Shown: one piece after another, positions 50,501 to 58,225 of the stretch
How positions within the stretch are numbered: the stretch's first letter is position 1
Layout of the letters: each line of letters opens with the position of its first letter
Source of the DNA: Prasinococcaceae sp. CCMP 1430
Lineage: Eukaryota; Prasinodermophyta; Palmophyllophyceae; Prasinococcales; Prasinococcaceae
DNA length: 64,000 bases
Direction of reading: 5' to 3'
Assembly (NCBI GenBank): GCA_013416795.1
Contig: RQSC01000630.1
Location: 156,832-220,831 of the forward strand
Notes under the pieces: generated by a model
The model's database searches: none
Told to the model about the DNA's origin: nothing
Seen by the model: only the letters and a program-made list of their open reading frames with translations
Position numbers and translations under genes: made by a program

Positions 50501-51593
50501 TGGCGCGGGCGGTGGCAGTAGCGTTGGGGGCATCCTCTTGCTCCCCGTCGCGCGCACGACCTCCTCTCGTGGCTTTGCCGCCGCTCGCAAGCAGTACCTG
50601 GCGCTCGAACGCCGCCTTCGCCGCACGCCTCGAAAGGGCTGCTCCTGCCGCAACTGTCGTCGCAGCGACAACCGCTCCCGCGAGGCCGAGTGAGGGTCCC
50701 GATGCACTGGCGGTAGAGGTTGCCCGTGGAGATTGGGCGGGAGTGGGCAGCGCCGAGCCCTCGGCCGCCGCAGGCACCAGTGCAGCGTTCTGCGCACCCA
50801 TCACCGCCAGAGAGTGCGTCGCTGCGGCTACCGAGGGCGGGCCAGCGGCAACATGGGCCGCGGTCCCTTCGGCCTGGGACTGGGTCTCGGCTTCCGCCTT
50901 GGCAGCATGGACGGCACTCCCTTCGGTCTGGGCCTCGGCCTCCCCCTCGGCGGCCTGGGCGGCCGTCCTCTGGGGCTGGACCTGGACGTCCGCCTCGGTC
51001 CCTTGCGCCGCGGCCTTGGCCTCCTCCGCTTTTCGCGCGCGCTCCTCGCGCCTGGCTTCTCGCCTGAGCTTCCGCCGTTGCCTCCACCCCAACTTGACCG
51101 TGGTGCCCTCGCCACTGACTGTAGCAGCCGCGGCCGTGCTCGCGCCCACGTCTTCGGCAGCATCCGCGCGCGGGGCGGCGGCTGCGCTGGCGCTATTCCC
51201 GCGCTCGCTGCCTCCATCTGTGCCCGTGCGAGCGCCGGCGGCGCTCTCGAGCGAGACGGCGGAGCTGGCAGGCAGCAATTCACGGCCCGCATCGGAACCT
51301 GCCGCATCAAGCGCGCCGGGCTGCGCTGCCTGCACCGCCTCGGGAGCAGCGGGCGCCGGCTGAGCAACGGCGGCGGTCGCCGCATCGGCCGGCGCGGCAG
51401 CAGGCGACGCGGCAGCGCCGGCGCGCGCTCTGGCGCCCGCGGCAATGCGCCGCAGCGCGCGCACTTCGCAGCCCGCACCGCGCCGTTTTCCCGCCCACCC
51501 GCGGGGGCAAACCAAATGCAAATGACGGCCACGCGCTGCGTCGCCCGCCCTCAAAATAATATCCCGCCGGGCGCGCACGAGACCTCCGAACAA
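47565..51593 (-). CDS. Very long coiled-coil protein with plastid-type leader (start unresolved)
   Basis: One open frame of about 1340 codons. The N-terminus is Arg/Ala-rich without acidic residues (VRALRRIAAGARARAGAA), like a chloroplast leader, then Ala/Glu-rich repeats (KAEAETQSQAEGTAAHVA), one hydrophobic helix (LGLAGAVVAATTVAAGAAL), and from about residue 430 nearly 850 residues of Ala-rich coiled coil (KRWREQHSAAVVALKRAQ, AEELVAKAEAE-type heptads), ending RIIAELEAVISARSPRGSP. Overall plan (leader, one membrane helix, long coiled coil) is like plastid MFP1-type proteins, but sequence identity cannot be claimed. No in-frame ATG exists before residue 266; the conserved leader lacks a Met, so a 5' exon is likely, perhaps joined at GACGCAG near 51545. 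Confidence 0.6.
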   Translation of the reverse strand: MFGGLVRARRDIILRAGDAARGRHLHLVCPRGWAGKRRGAGCEVRALRRIAAGARARAGAAASPAAAPADAATAAVAQPAPAAPEAVQAAQPGALDAAGSDAGRELLPASSAVSLESAAGARTGTDGGSERGNSASAAAAPRADAAEDVGASTAAAATVSGEGTTVKLGWRQRRKLRREARREERARKAEEAKAAAQGTEADVQVQPQRTAAQAAEGEAEAQTEGSAVHAAKAEAETQSQAEGTAAHVAAGPPSVAAATHSLAVMGAQNAALVPAAAEGSALPTPAQSPRATSTASASGPSLGLAGAVVAATTVAAGAALSRRAAKAAFERQVLLASGGKATRGGRARDGEQEDAPNATATARASDAREEVPFTTVSDRLSRVVDVLYYDAPRALLRRRGIEVSSAGSAAAKHASATAMVLAGASPMPSSGSKPRADSSQMEQSQLEAALAGATARLGVVSADVERWRGRAAATEREARAAKSAAATARERGKAAEAAGKAAGERAASAEQEAKRWREQHSAAVVALKRAQAAAAASKGRVAELERRSAAATASAAASASSLLESAREEARAAGKELKIAQAEVATLRAKLSVAVQGAVELPRLRDTASRALRDAKVAAAERDRAVGEASELTRRLSHVTELSQQAELRSLANEEAMREAQQAQQTSARAAEMAASRAARAELDRGREFHARVAAEQRALESEAAAKRARAEVERALAVQEQVAREQRDLAHKLEDTEEREARVTRRYQTLRRRAKALLTTARVSRDEALADVAKRDEAISAAAAALRAAKAAGQRERDAADAKAAALMAQRDEACSALATTEAELLKSQALSAESERACKAAAKAARAADKRAQASVTRAAAAAAAAEAAAAEASNAQKDAAASERARESAIALASYYEEQAEQLKGEVDSASVAFEEWKERAAAQWQARIDKVSGELAAVRATAEESAAMAAKVEAASAASVATSGERAAEAEARADAAVARAEQLDEALRDAERRVEEAAEAAERARADGRAESSRALAAEARVTELEARLFSAKQGLAAAAGTTRLAVEQQAELERLEDDLASFEAEAVAEVRAAEERAEALVAKAEAEARATTEAALRDLDAAKESLKTGARLAKEMEELQQKLSAVTRERDALKRAGSPIASAQTAGGAPPTEDAAEDAAVQPSAGVDSASSPSREQEKVIELQLLQAKQELALLRQLAPSLSPEALAQETQASPPLPEQQRRAFGQPAASSPAPSPPPQLDASTVNVVLLRSVEATVGAVNSAVAIETTAEDGTESSAAVREAAWADARAALEVCRRAAAVAAKSDNDEVGAAAIDRIIAELEAVISARSPRGSP

Positions 51594-51857
51594 CCATTAA
51601 AAAACGCAGAATGATCGGAATGCACTGCACCATCCGTAAAAAAAATCTCTCGTGGACCCTGCATCTGATCTGCTGGACAGTACGCACCCCAATGACCCGA
51701 CCCGACCCTAATGAACGCTGCGTAGTCCGATGGTCGATCTGTTCCCCCGTTCCCGGACCGGCAGCGGTGCGCGGGCTGGCGCGAGGGGGCGGCGCCGGCC
51801 GCGCCGCGCGGCCACACGGCGCGCGCGCGCCGCGCGCGCTCGGAGCGGCGGGCTGCC
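51594..51857. promoter_or_regulatory. Divergent region between large coiled-coil gene and glutamine-rich protein gene
   Basis: ACCCTAAT at 51705-51712 is telo-box-like, about 150 bases before the plus-strand ATG. An AT-rich ATATTATTTTGAG on the minus strand at about 51550-51562 could be a TATA element or splice tract. No gene. Confidence 0.4.
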
Positions 51858-52829
51858 ATGAATAGCATGCTCAACTTCGTGGCCGAGCTCATGGGCGGCA
51901 CGCCGGCGCCAAAGCTCGGCCCCGGCGGCAAGCCGCTGCGCGCAGAGGGGATGCTCACAAAGGTGGGATAGTAGTCACCAGTGCATGCGCACCGGGCCCC
52001 CTACGTACCCCTGCCCTCCCAAGGTTCGCCGGCTGCTGACCCCCTTGGGCCCGCCCGCCCGCGCATGCGCATCGCACACACGGTACTTAGGATGAGGCCC
52101 TGGAGTTCTTCCGCCTCGTCGAATCCGGCATGGACACGTCCGAGTACCGGACGGCGATGCGGTCGCTTGCCGAGAGCGGCCGCGACCCGGTGGATGCCAT
52201 CGAAAAGCTGCAGACGGACTCCTTCGTGTCGATGGGAATAGACCCCAAGCACGGCGCGGCGTGCCTAGGCAAGTTGATCAAGGTGTATTCGGACGACAAG
52301 GTCGGACGCGTGCGCCTGTGCGCGCGAGCACGCTCGCGCGCCGCATGCACGAGCGCGCAATCGGAACCCTGCTGACCCTCGTGCGCTCCGTTGCGAGCGC
52401 GTGTCCCCCTGCCAGGCGTTTTGCGAGGCGGTATACGAACACGCGGCCAAGGAGGAGGCCGCATGCCAGCGGTCGGAGGCGTCAGAGGCACAGGCGATGC
52501 AAATGCGCGCGCAACAGGAGGCTATGTCACAGGCGTGGAACTGCATGAGCGAGGCCGACAGAAGAGCTCAAATGGAGCAACGGGCCATGGTCCGCGAGGC
52601 TCTCAGCAAGCTGACCCCGGAGCAGCAGCAGGCGATGATGATGCAGCAGCAGCAGGCTATGATGCAGCTCATGCAGCGCATCCAGGGGCTGCCGCCCGCA
52701 CAGCAGCAAGCAGAGGTGATGGCCCACCAACAGGCACAGACAGCGTCGCTGCTGGGATCGCAGTCCGCCGCGCTGGCACATGCCGCGCCGACTGCGCAGA
52801 CCGCCGCTCCCATGCAGCAGACCATGTGA
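51858..52829 (+). CDS. Hypothetical glutamine/methionine-rich protein, three exons
   Basis: Exons 51858-51962, 52091-52300 and 52416-52829, all phase 0 (AAG|GTGGGA, TTAG|GAT; AAG|GTCGGA, CCAG|GCG), 242 aa. Exon 1 gives MNSMLNFVAELMGGTPAPK; exon 2 a helical domain (EALEFFRLVESGMDTSEYR, DPVDAIEKLQTDSFVSMGID, CLGKLIKVYSDDK); exon 3 continues AFCEAVYEHAAKEEAACQRS into a Gln/Met/Ala-rich helix (KLTPEQQQAMMMQQQQAMMQ) and an Ala/Gln tail. No membrane helix. Family not recognised; clean splice phases and non-repetitive exon 1-2 sequence support a real gene. Confidence 0.65.
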
Positions 52830-53047
52830 GAGAATCGACACAGAAACCGCACACGCCACGCGCGCACCCTCGGCGCTCGCGGATGCCACCCACGCCCTCG
52901 CGCGTCGTTACGCGGCCGTCACGCCGTGATCATTACAAGTGTGGCCGCGACTCGCGACGGCCCGCGACGGCCGCGCGCGCGTCTCAGCGCTCGCACGGTC
53001 GCTTCGTCCGGGCGCGAATCCGCTAGCGATCGTTGAGCCTGGGCGGC
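52830..53047. other. Convergent spacer
   Basis: 3'-3' spacer; nothing identifiable. Confidence 0.4.
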
Positions 53048-54565
53048 TCACGCCACGTTTGCGAAGATGTAGTTCGCGATGGCCTGCAGCGCGGTGGCGA
53101 CAAGCACGAACAGCTTGGCTGCGCCCTTGCTCACGAAGGCGGCCGCCAGCGCGATGAGCTCAAGGAAGTTCTTCGCTGACACGAGCTCACCCTTGTACGC
53201 ACGCACCGCGTCCTTGCCGCGGTCCTTGCGCGCCTGTCGCTCGGCCTGCGCCTTCGCTTCGGCAGCGCTCATGCGCGCCTCGGCCTCCTCGCGCGCCTTG
53301 CGCTCCTCTGCCAGCTGCTGTTGGCGCGCCGCCGCAGCCTCCTGTGCGCGCGCCTTGGCGGCACTCTCCGCCTCCGCCTGCGCCGCCGCCTTGGCGGCGG
53401 CTTCGGCCTCCTCGGCCGCCGCCTTCGCGGCCGCCTCCTTCGCCGCGGCCTCCTTCGCCGCAGCCTCCTTCGCCGCCGCCTCCTTCGCCGCCGCCTCCTT
53501 CGCCGCCGCCTCCTTGGCTGCGGCCTCCTTTGCCGCAGCCTCGGCCTCGGCCTCCGCGTCCGTCACCCCAGCCTCCGCGCTGGCATCGTCGGCGGCGACG
53601 GTGCCGGAGGCCTCAGCGGCGGCCTGCTGCGCCTGCGCCTGCTCTGCCGCCGCCGTTGCGGCAGCGGCTGCAGCCGCGCGCGCCGCCGCGGCATCGGCCG
53701 CTGCCTTCTCGGCGGCGGCCGCCCGCTCCGCGGCCTCCTGCTCAGCCTTCTGCCTCGCCGCCGCCTGCTCCTGCTCAGCCTTGGCTTTCGCAGCGGCAGC
53801 CTCTTCCGCCTTGGCCTTGGCGGCCTCGGCAGCGGCGCGCTCCTCCGCGGCCTCCTTCGCCGCGGCGGCCTCCTTCGCCGCGGCGGCCTCCTTCGCCGCG
53901 GCGGCCTCCTTCGCTGCTGCGTCGGCCTCGTCGCGCATGCCAGCGACGGCGCTCGACGCACCGCTCGACGTGCTGGATGCGGAGGCGCGTGCACGGCGCG
54001 CCGCCTCCTGCGCCTCGGCCGCGCGGATGTTGGCCTCAGCGCGCTGACGCGCCTACGCTCGCACGCACAGAGCGCGCCGCTGTCAGCTCGATTCTCCGCA
54101 TGGCTCGCGCGTCGCAGCGTTTTTTGCTCGGGTGCGCGCACGTACCAGGAGCTCGGAGTCCTCGATGCGCTGCTTGAGGGCGTCACCGTCGGATGTGATT
54201 GCGCCACCGCTCTTCTTCGCCGGGGCTGGCTTGGCCTCCTTGGCGGGAGGGGGAACCTTGGGCGGCGGCGCGGGGGCGTCGCCTGCGGCCTCGAGCGCCT
54301 TGAGGCGCTCCTTCTCCGCCTGGATCTGCGCCAGGCGCTTGGCGCGCTTCTCCTTCATCTTCTCAAGGTCAACGGCGGCCACGTCTGCGAGCGCGGGGTT
54401 GCTCAGGGCATCGGCCGCTGCCAGCGCGGGCTGGGCGGCCATGAAGCCCGCGAGGAGCGCGGCGCCGGCCGCGTTCGCCGCGCCCTCGCCGCCGAGACCC
54501 CGCCGCCGCCGCGCGCTGGTCGCCACCCGCCGCGCGCGCGCCGCTCCCGGGCGATGCGCGAGCAT
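53048..54565 (-). CDS. Lumen-targeted-type membrane protein with KEAAA helical repeats
   Basis: Exons 54565-54146 and 54052-53048 join in phase 0 (CTG|GTACGT, CGTAG|GCG), 474 aa. The leader is bipartite: an Arg-rich plastid-type part (MLAHRPGAARARRVATSARR) then a hydrophobic segment ending AALLAGFMAAQPALAA, a good thylakoid signal-peptidase site. Next LEKMKEKRAKRLAQIQAEKE, a Pro/Ala/Lys linker (PPPKVPPPAKEAKPAPAKK), and a long Ala/Glu/Lys helix with four AAAAKE-type units and seven consecutive KEAAA units. The C-terminus has one or two hydrophobic helices (ELIALAAAFVSKGAAKLFVL, ATALQAIANYIFANV). Plan resembles bacterial TolA-like spanning rods: a rigid single alpha-helix anchored in a membrane. 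Function unknown. Confidence 0.65.
53431..53545 (-). repeat. 15-base tandem repeat encoding (KEAAA)7
   Basis: About seven near-identical 15-base units (CCGCCTCCTTCGCCG on the plus strand) with mostly third-position changes; a second group of similar units lies at 53855-53920. Silent substitutions between units suggest the peptide repeat is under selection. Confidence 0.85.
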
Positions 54566-55769
54566 GCGTTTTGATAACCCTCTTATCCACTCGCGCGCGC
54601 CGGAATCACCCGCTGCGCCGCACGGCGCGCGGCGCGCCGGAATTGATGGCGCCCCCGGCGCTGCTAACCCCGGTCCGATCGCTGTACGTAGGGGTCAAGG
54701 AACCACCCTCCCAGAAATACCCGGGTTAGAACGCGAGCGAAATCCGTTTGCCACGGGCGCTTTGGCCGAGCGAGGGGCCGTGTGGCGCAGCGCGCCGCTG
54801 CCTGCCGCCGCGAGGGAGCGCGCGCTGAGCGTGGTGATGGGTGCGGGCAGGTCGCAGGTCGCAGGCCGTCCTGGCGCTGCTCTCCCGTCGTTCAAGTTGA
54901 CACACTTCGCCTTAACGGACTGCTTCTAAGGTATACGCTTCGGCCGTGACCTCAGCGTCACCTCAGTCAGAGCCATCAGACGGTGGAGGCCTGCGATATG
55001 GCATACTGTATGCGCTGTCGCGCTCTGGATCCGTTGGGGTCTCGCCCTCGAGATCATCACGCGCGCCTGGCGGCCCAGCCTGCCGTTGGGATTTTTTAGG
55101 GGGGAGGCGGAGGGTCCTGGCCCGCAGGTCAATGTGAAGGCTCCCGCGCGCTGCGCCGGGCGCCGCCGCGCAACACGTCACCTCGCACGCACGTGTGCGC
55201 CGCACGCGCTCTGACGGGGCATCTCGGCAGACGCCCGATTGTTGCGAATCCTCTCGCCCGAACGAGGCGCTATATTCTGAAATGCGGCACAGTGAACCAG
55301 GAATCCATGCGGTATTCTGAGTGGAACCCCGGTGCGCGCGTGTCAACGGCCACGCGCCCGCACACACGTTGTTGATGTTTGTTCCGCACGGAGCGCCCGC
55401 GGCGTGCCATCACACGTCCCATCAACGTACACACCGATGCGCGCGCGCGATATCTTTTGATGAAGATTCTCCATGGCGCGGGCGCGAGGTCGGAACGCAC
55501 GCGGCGTTTTTTTTTTTTTTGGCCGCGCGGCGCATTTCGATTTCGCGCGGCCCGCGCGCTCCTCGCCGGCCGGCCGGGCGCGTCGCCGCTGCGTTCCGAT
55601 GGCATCTTCGGTTCGCATTTGTCGCGCGCTTCGGCTTTCGCTTCCGCTCCCGTTTTTTTTTGCGTCCCGCGGCGTCGGGGCGCGCGAAACGAGCGCCCAC
55701 CGAAAACACGCGCGGCGCCCCTTGCGGCGAACAGTGCGCGCGCCGCCGCGCCCGTGGCGCGGCGCATGC
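54566..55769. other. 1.2-kb region without supported gene, up to the N gap
   Basis: Upstream of the KEAAA-repeat gene. Mixed composition with less GC-rich stretches (54690-54730, 54890-55020, 55255-55330), T runs of 12 and 9 (55507-55518, 55652-55660) and CG-rich ends. No frame shows protein-like sequence. Confidence 0.45.
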
Positions 55770-56763
55770 NNNNNNNNNNNNNNNNNNNNNNNNNNNNNNN
55801 NNNNNNNNNNNNNNNNNNNNNNNNNNNNNNNNNNNNNNNNNNNNNNNNNNNNNNNNNNNNNNNNNNNNNNNNNNNNNNNNNNNNNNNNNNNNNNNNNNNN
55901 NNNNNNNNNNNNNNNNNNNNNNNNNNNNNNNNNNNNNNNNNNNNNNNNNNNNNNNNNNNNNNNNNNNNNNNNNNNNNNNNNNNNNNNNNNNNNNNNNNNN
56001 NNNNNNNNNNNNNNNNNNNNNNNNNNNNNNNNNNNNNNNNNNNNNNNNNNNNNNNNNNNNNNNNNNNNNNNNNNNNNNNNNNNNNNNNNNNNNNNNNNNN
56101 NNNNNNNNNNNNNNNNNNNNNNNNNNNNNNNNNNNNNNNNNNNNNNNNNNNNNNNNNNNNNNNNNNNNNNNNNNNNNNNNNNNNNNNNNNNNNNNNNNNN
56201 NNNNNNNNNNNNNNNNNNNNNNNNNNNNNNNNNNNNNNNNNNNNNNNNNNNNNNNNNNNNNNNNNNNNNNNNNNNNNNNNNNNNNNNNNNNNNNNNNNNN
56301 NNNNNNNNNNNNNNNNNNNNNNNNNNNNNNNNNNNNNNNNNNNNNNNNNNNNNNNNNNNNNNNNNNNNNNNNNNNNNNNNNNNNNNNNNNNNNNNNNNNN
56401 NNNNNNNNNNNNNNNNNNNNNNNNNNNNNNNNNNNNNNNNNNNNNNNNNNNNNNNNNNNNNNNNNNNNNNNNNNNNNNNNNNNNNNNNNNNNNNNNNNNN
56501 NNNNNNNNNNNNNNNNNNNNNNNNNNNNNNNNNNNNNNNNNNNNNNNNNNNNNNNNNNNNNNNNNNNNNNNNNNNNNNNNNNNNNNNNNNNNNNNNNNNN
56601 NNNNNNNNNNNNNNNNNNNNNNNNNNNNNNNNNNNNNNNNNNNNNNNNNNNNNNNNNNNNNNNNNNNNNNNNNNNNNNNNNNNNNNNNNNNNNNNNNNNN
56701 NNNNNNNNNNNNNNNNNNNNNNNNNNNNNNNNNNNNNNNNNNNNNNNNNNNNNNNNNNNNNNN
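55770..56763. other. Assembly gap, 994 N
   Basis: Unsequenced. It probably contains the 5' exons of the HMG-box gene that resumes at 56986. Confidence 0.98.
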
Positions 56764-56985
56764 GCGGATTTGCATTTGAACGCGGGCGCCGGCGGCGGCC
56801 GAACGGCCGCACGGACGGCGAGGGAGGGGCGCGCTGCTGCCGCCCGCGCGTGCCGTGCTGACGCAGCTCGATCACGCCGCACACCACCGCCACCGCCACC
56901 TACGCGCGCGCGCCGTGCCAACCTCCCCGCGCGCATCCCTTTTGACCTGCGCATTCAAATGAATGCACCGCCGCGCGCCGAGTAG

Positions 56986-57618
56986 AAGGTCGCCGAGGAG
57001 TGGAAGAAGATCACCGACAAGCAGAAGCAGAAGTACCAGAAGCTCGCCGACGACGACAAGGTTCGCTTCACCGAGGAGGAGGGTGAGTTCGCGCGCCGCC
57101 TGCGCACGCGCGGCGGCCGCGGCCCATGCAGTCGGCTGCGCGGGCGCGGTCGTCCGTCCCGTCCCCTGCCGGCGCGCTGACAGCTGCTGGCTCGCGCGCG
57201 CACAGGCGTGTGGAAGGCCGCGGGTGGCGTGAAGAAGTCCAAGAAGGTGCGTCGGCGGCAGTCGCGCACGCTTCTCCGCGCACGCGCGCGAATGCCCCGC
57301 GTGGTGTGCACAGCGCGCTGACCCCCGGCGGCTGCCCCTGCTGCCGCAACGCTCGAGCAGAAGAAGAACAAGAAGGCCAAGGACCCCAACGCCCCCAAGC
57401 GCCCGCAGACGGCCTTCTTCGCGTTCGCCGCGGCCAACCGCCCCAAGCTGCTCGAGGCAAACCCCGAGCTCAAGGGCAAGGTCACCCAGATCACCACCCT
57501 GCTGGGCGAGCGCTGGAGGAGCCTCACCGACGAGGAGAAGAAGCCCTTCGTCAAGGCGGCCATCCAGGACAAGGCGCGCTACGAGAAGCAGATGGCGACC
57601 TACGTCAAGCCCCAGTAG
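56986..57618 (+). CDS. HMG-box (HMGB-type) DNA-bending protein, 5'-partial
   Basis: Three exons are visible: 56986-57082, 57206-57246 and 57361-57618 (phases 1 and 0). The first encodes the last helix of one HMG box (KVAEEWKKITDKQKQKYQKL, ADDDKVRFTEEE); its start is missing, probably in the gap. The middle exon is a Lys/Gly linker (GVWKAAGGVKKSKK). The last holds a complete second box: KDPNAPKRPQTAFFAFAAAN, LLGERWRSLTDEEKKPFVKA, DKARYEKQMATYV. HMGB proteins bend DNA without sequence preference and act in chromatin. The PNAPKRP start and W, K and Y positions are as expected. The acceptor of the last exon could be three bases earlier. Confidence 0.88.
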
Positions 57619-58225
57619 AGCGGTCGCTTCCCGAAAGGAGCAAGGCCCGCGGCGGCCTTCTCTCTAGTCCATACCGCACGCGTGCGCATGAGGGCGCCCT
57701 CGCGCCGCGCCCACCCGGCGCGCCGTGCGCGCCCCTCAGGCGTGGCTGCGCATCACGAGTTGAGTGCCTCGCCGGAAAGACCAGTAATGCACTCCTCGCG
57801 TTCGATATACAATCGACATCCGAGCGCGAATGGTGAGCCACGCCCGCGCCATCGCCCACCCGCCGTACACGGTCTCGTGAGTCCAATTCGAGCCCCCGCG
57901 GTTGTAACGGCTCCCAGATCCGCCTTCCAAAATGCGCTTTCCGCGTTTTTTGAGTGCGCGATGACGTGCGTACCGAAAGCACGCCATCGAAAAAGCGAGC
58001 GGTTCCCCCCGAGTGCGCGCACGACAGCGCGAGTCGCGCCACTCCGCGCGCCGCCGCGCGCGCGCGCGCTGCGGACGGGAAAGGGGGGTTGGAGGTGGCT
58101 GAGGCGGGGACGGTGGTCCTGCACCAGATCCGGGGCTACTGCGTCACGAAGGCGGCGGTGGCGCCGCGGCTGCGCCGCTGTCGGGGCGGGGCTGGGCGCG
58201 CGTGTCGGCGGCAGCGCCTTGGTCG
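57619..58225. other. Intergenic region upstream of J-TPR-WD40 gene
   Basis: Contains moderately AT-rich parts (57790-57815, 57925-57955) and an alternating CG tract (58048-58067). Checked for a tRNA around 57880-57905 (CCAATTCGAGCC) but no cloverleaf could be drawn. No gene. Confidence 0.4.

Noticed and set aside
53079-54574. Plus-strand ORFs over the KEAAA-repeat gene
   Set aside because: Mirror image of the repeat (poly-Ala/Ser or Pro/Arg); the minus strand has leader, splice sites and helix heptads.
55270-56985. ORFs crossing the N gap
   Set aside because: Frames made open only by N; flanking translations are not protein-like.
57870-57945. Possible tRNA around a TTCGA box
   Set aside because: No acceptor stem, D arm or anticodon arm can be paired around it.
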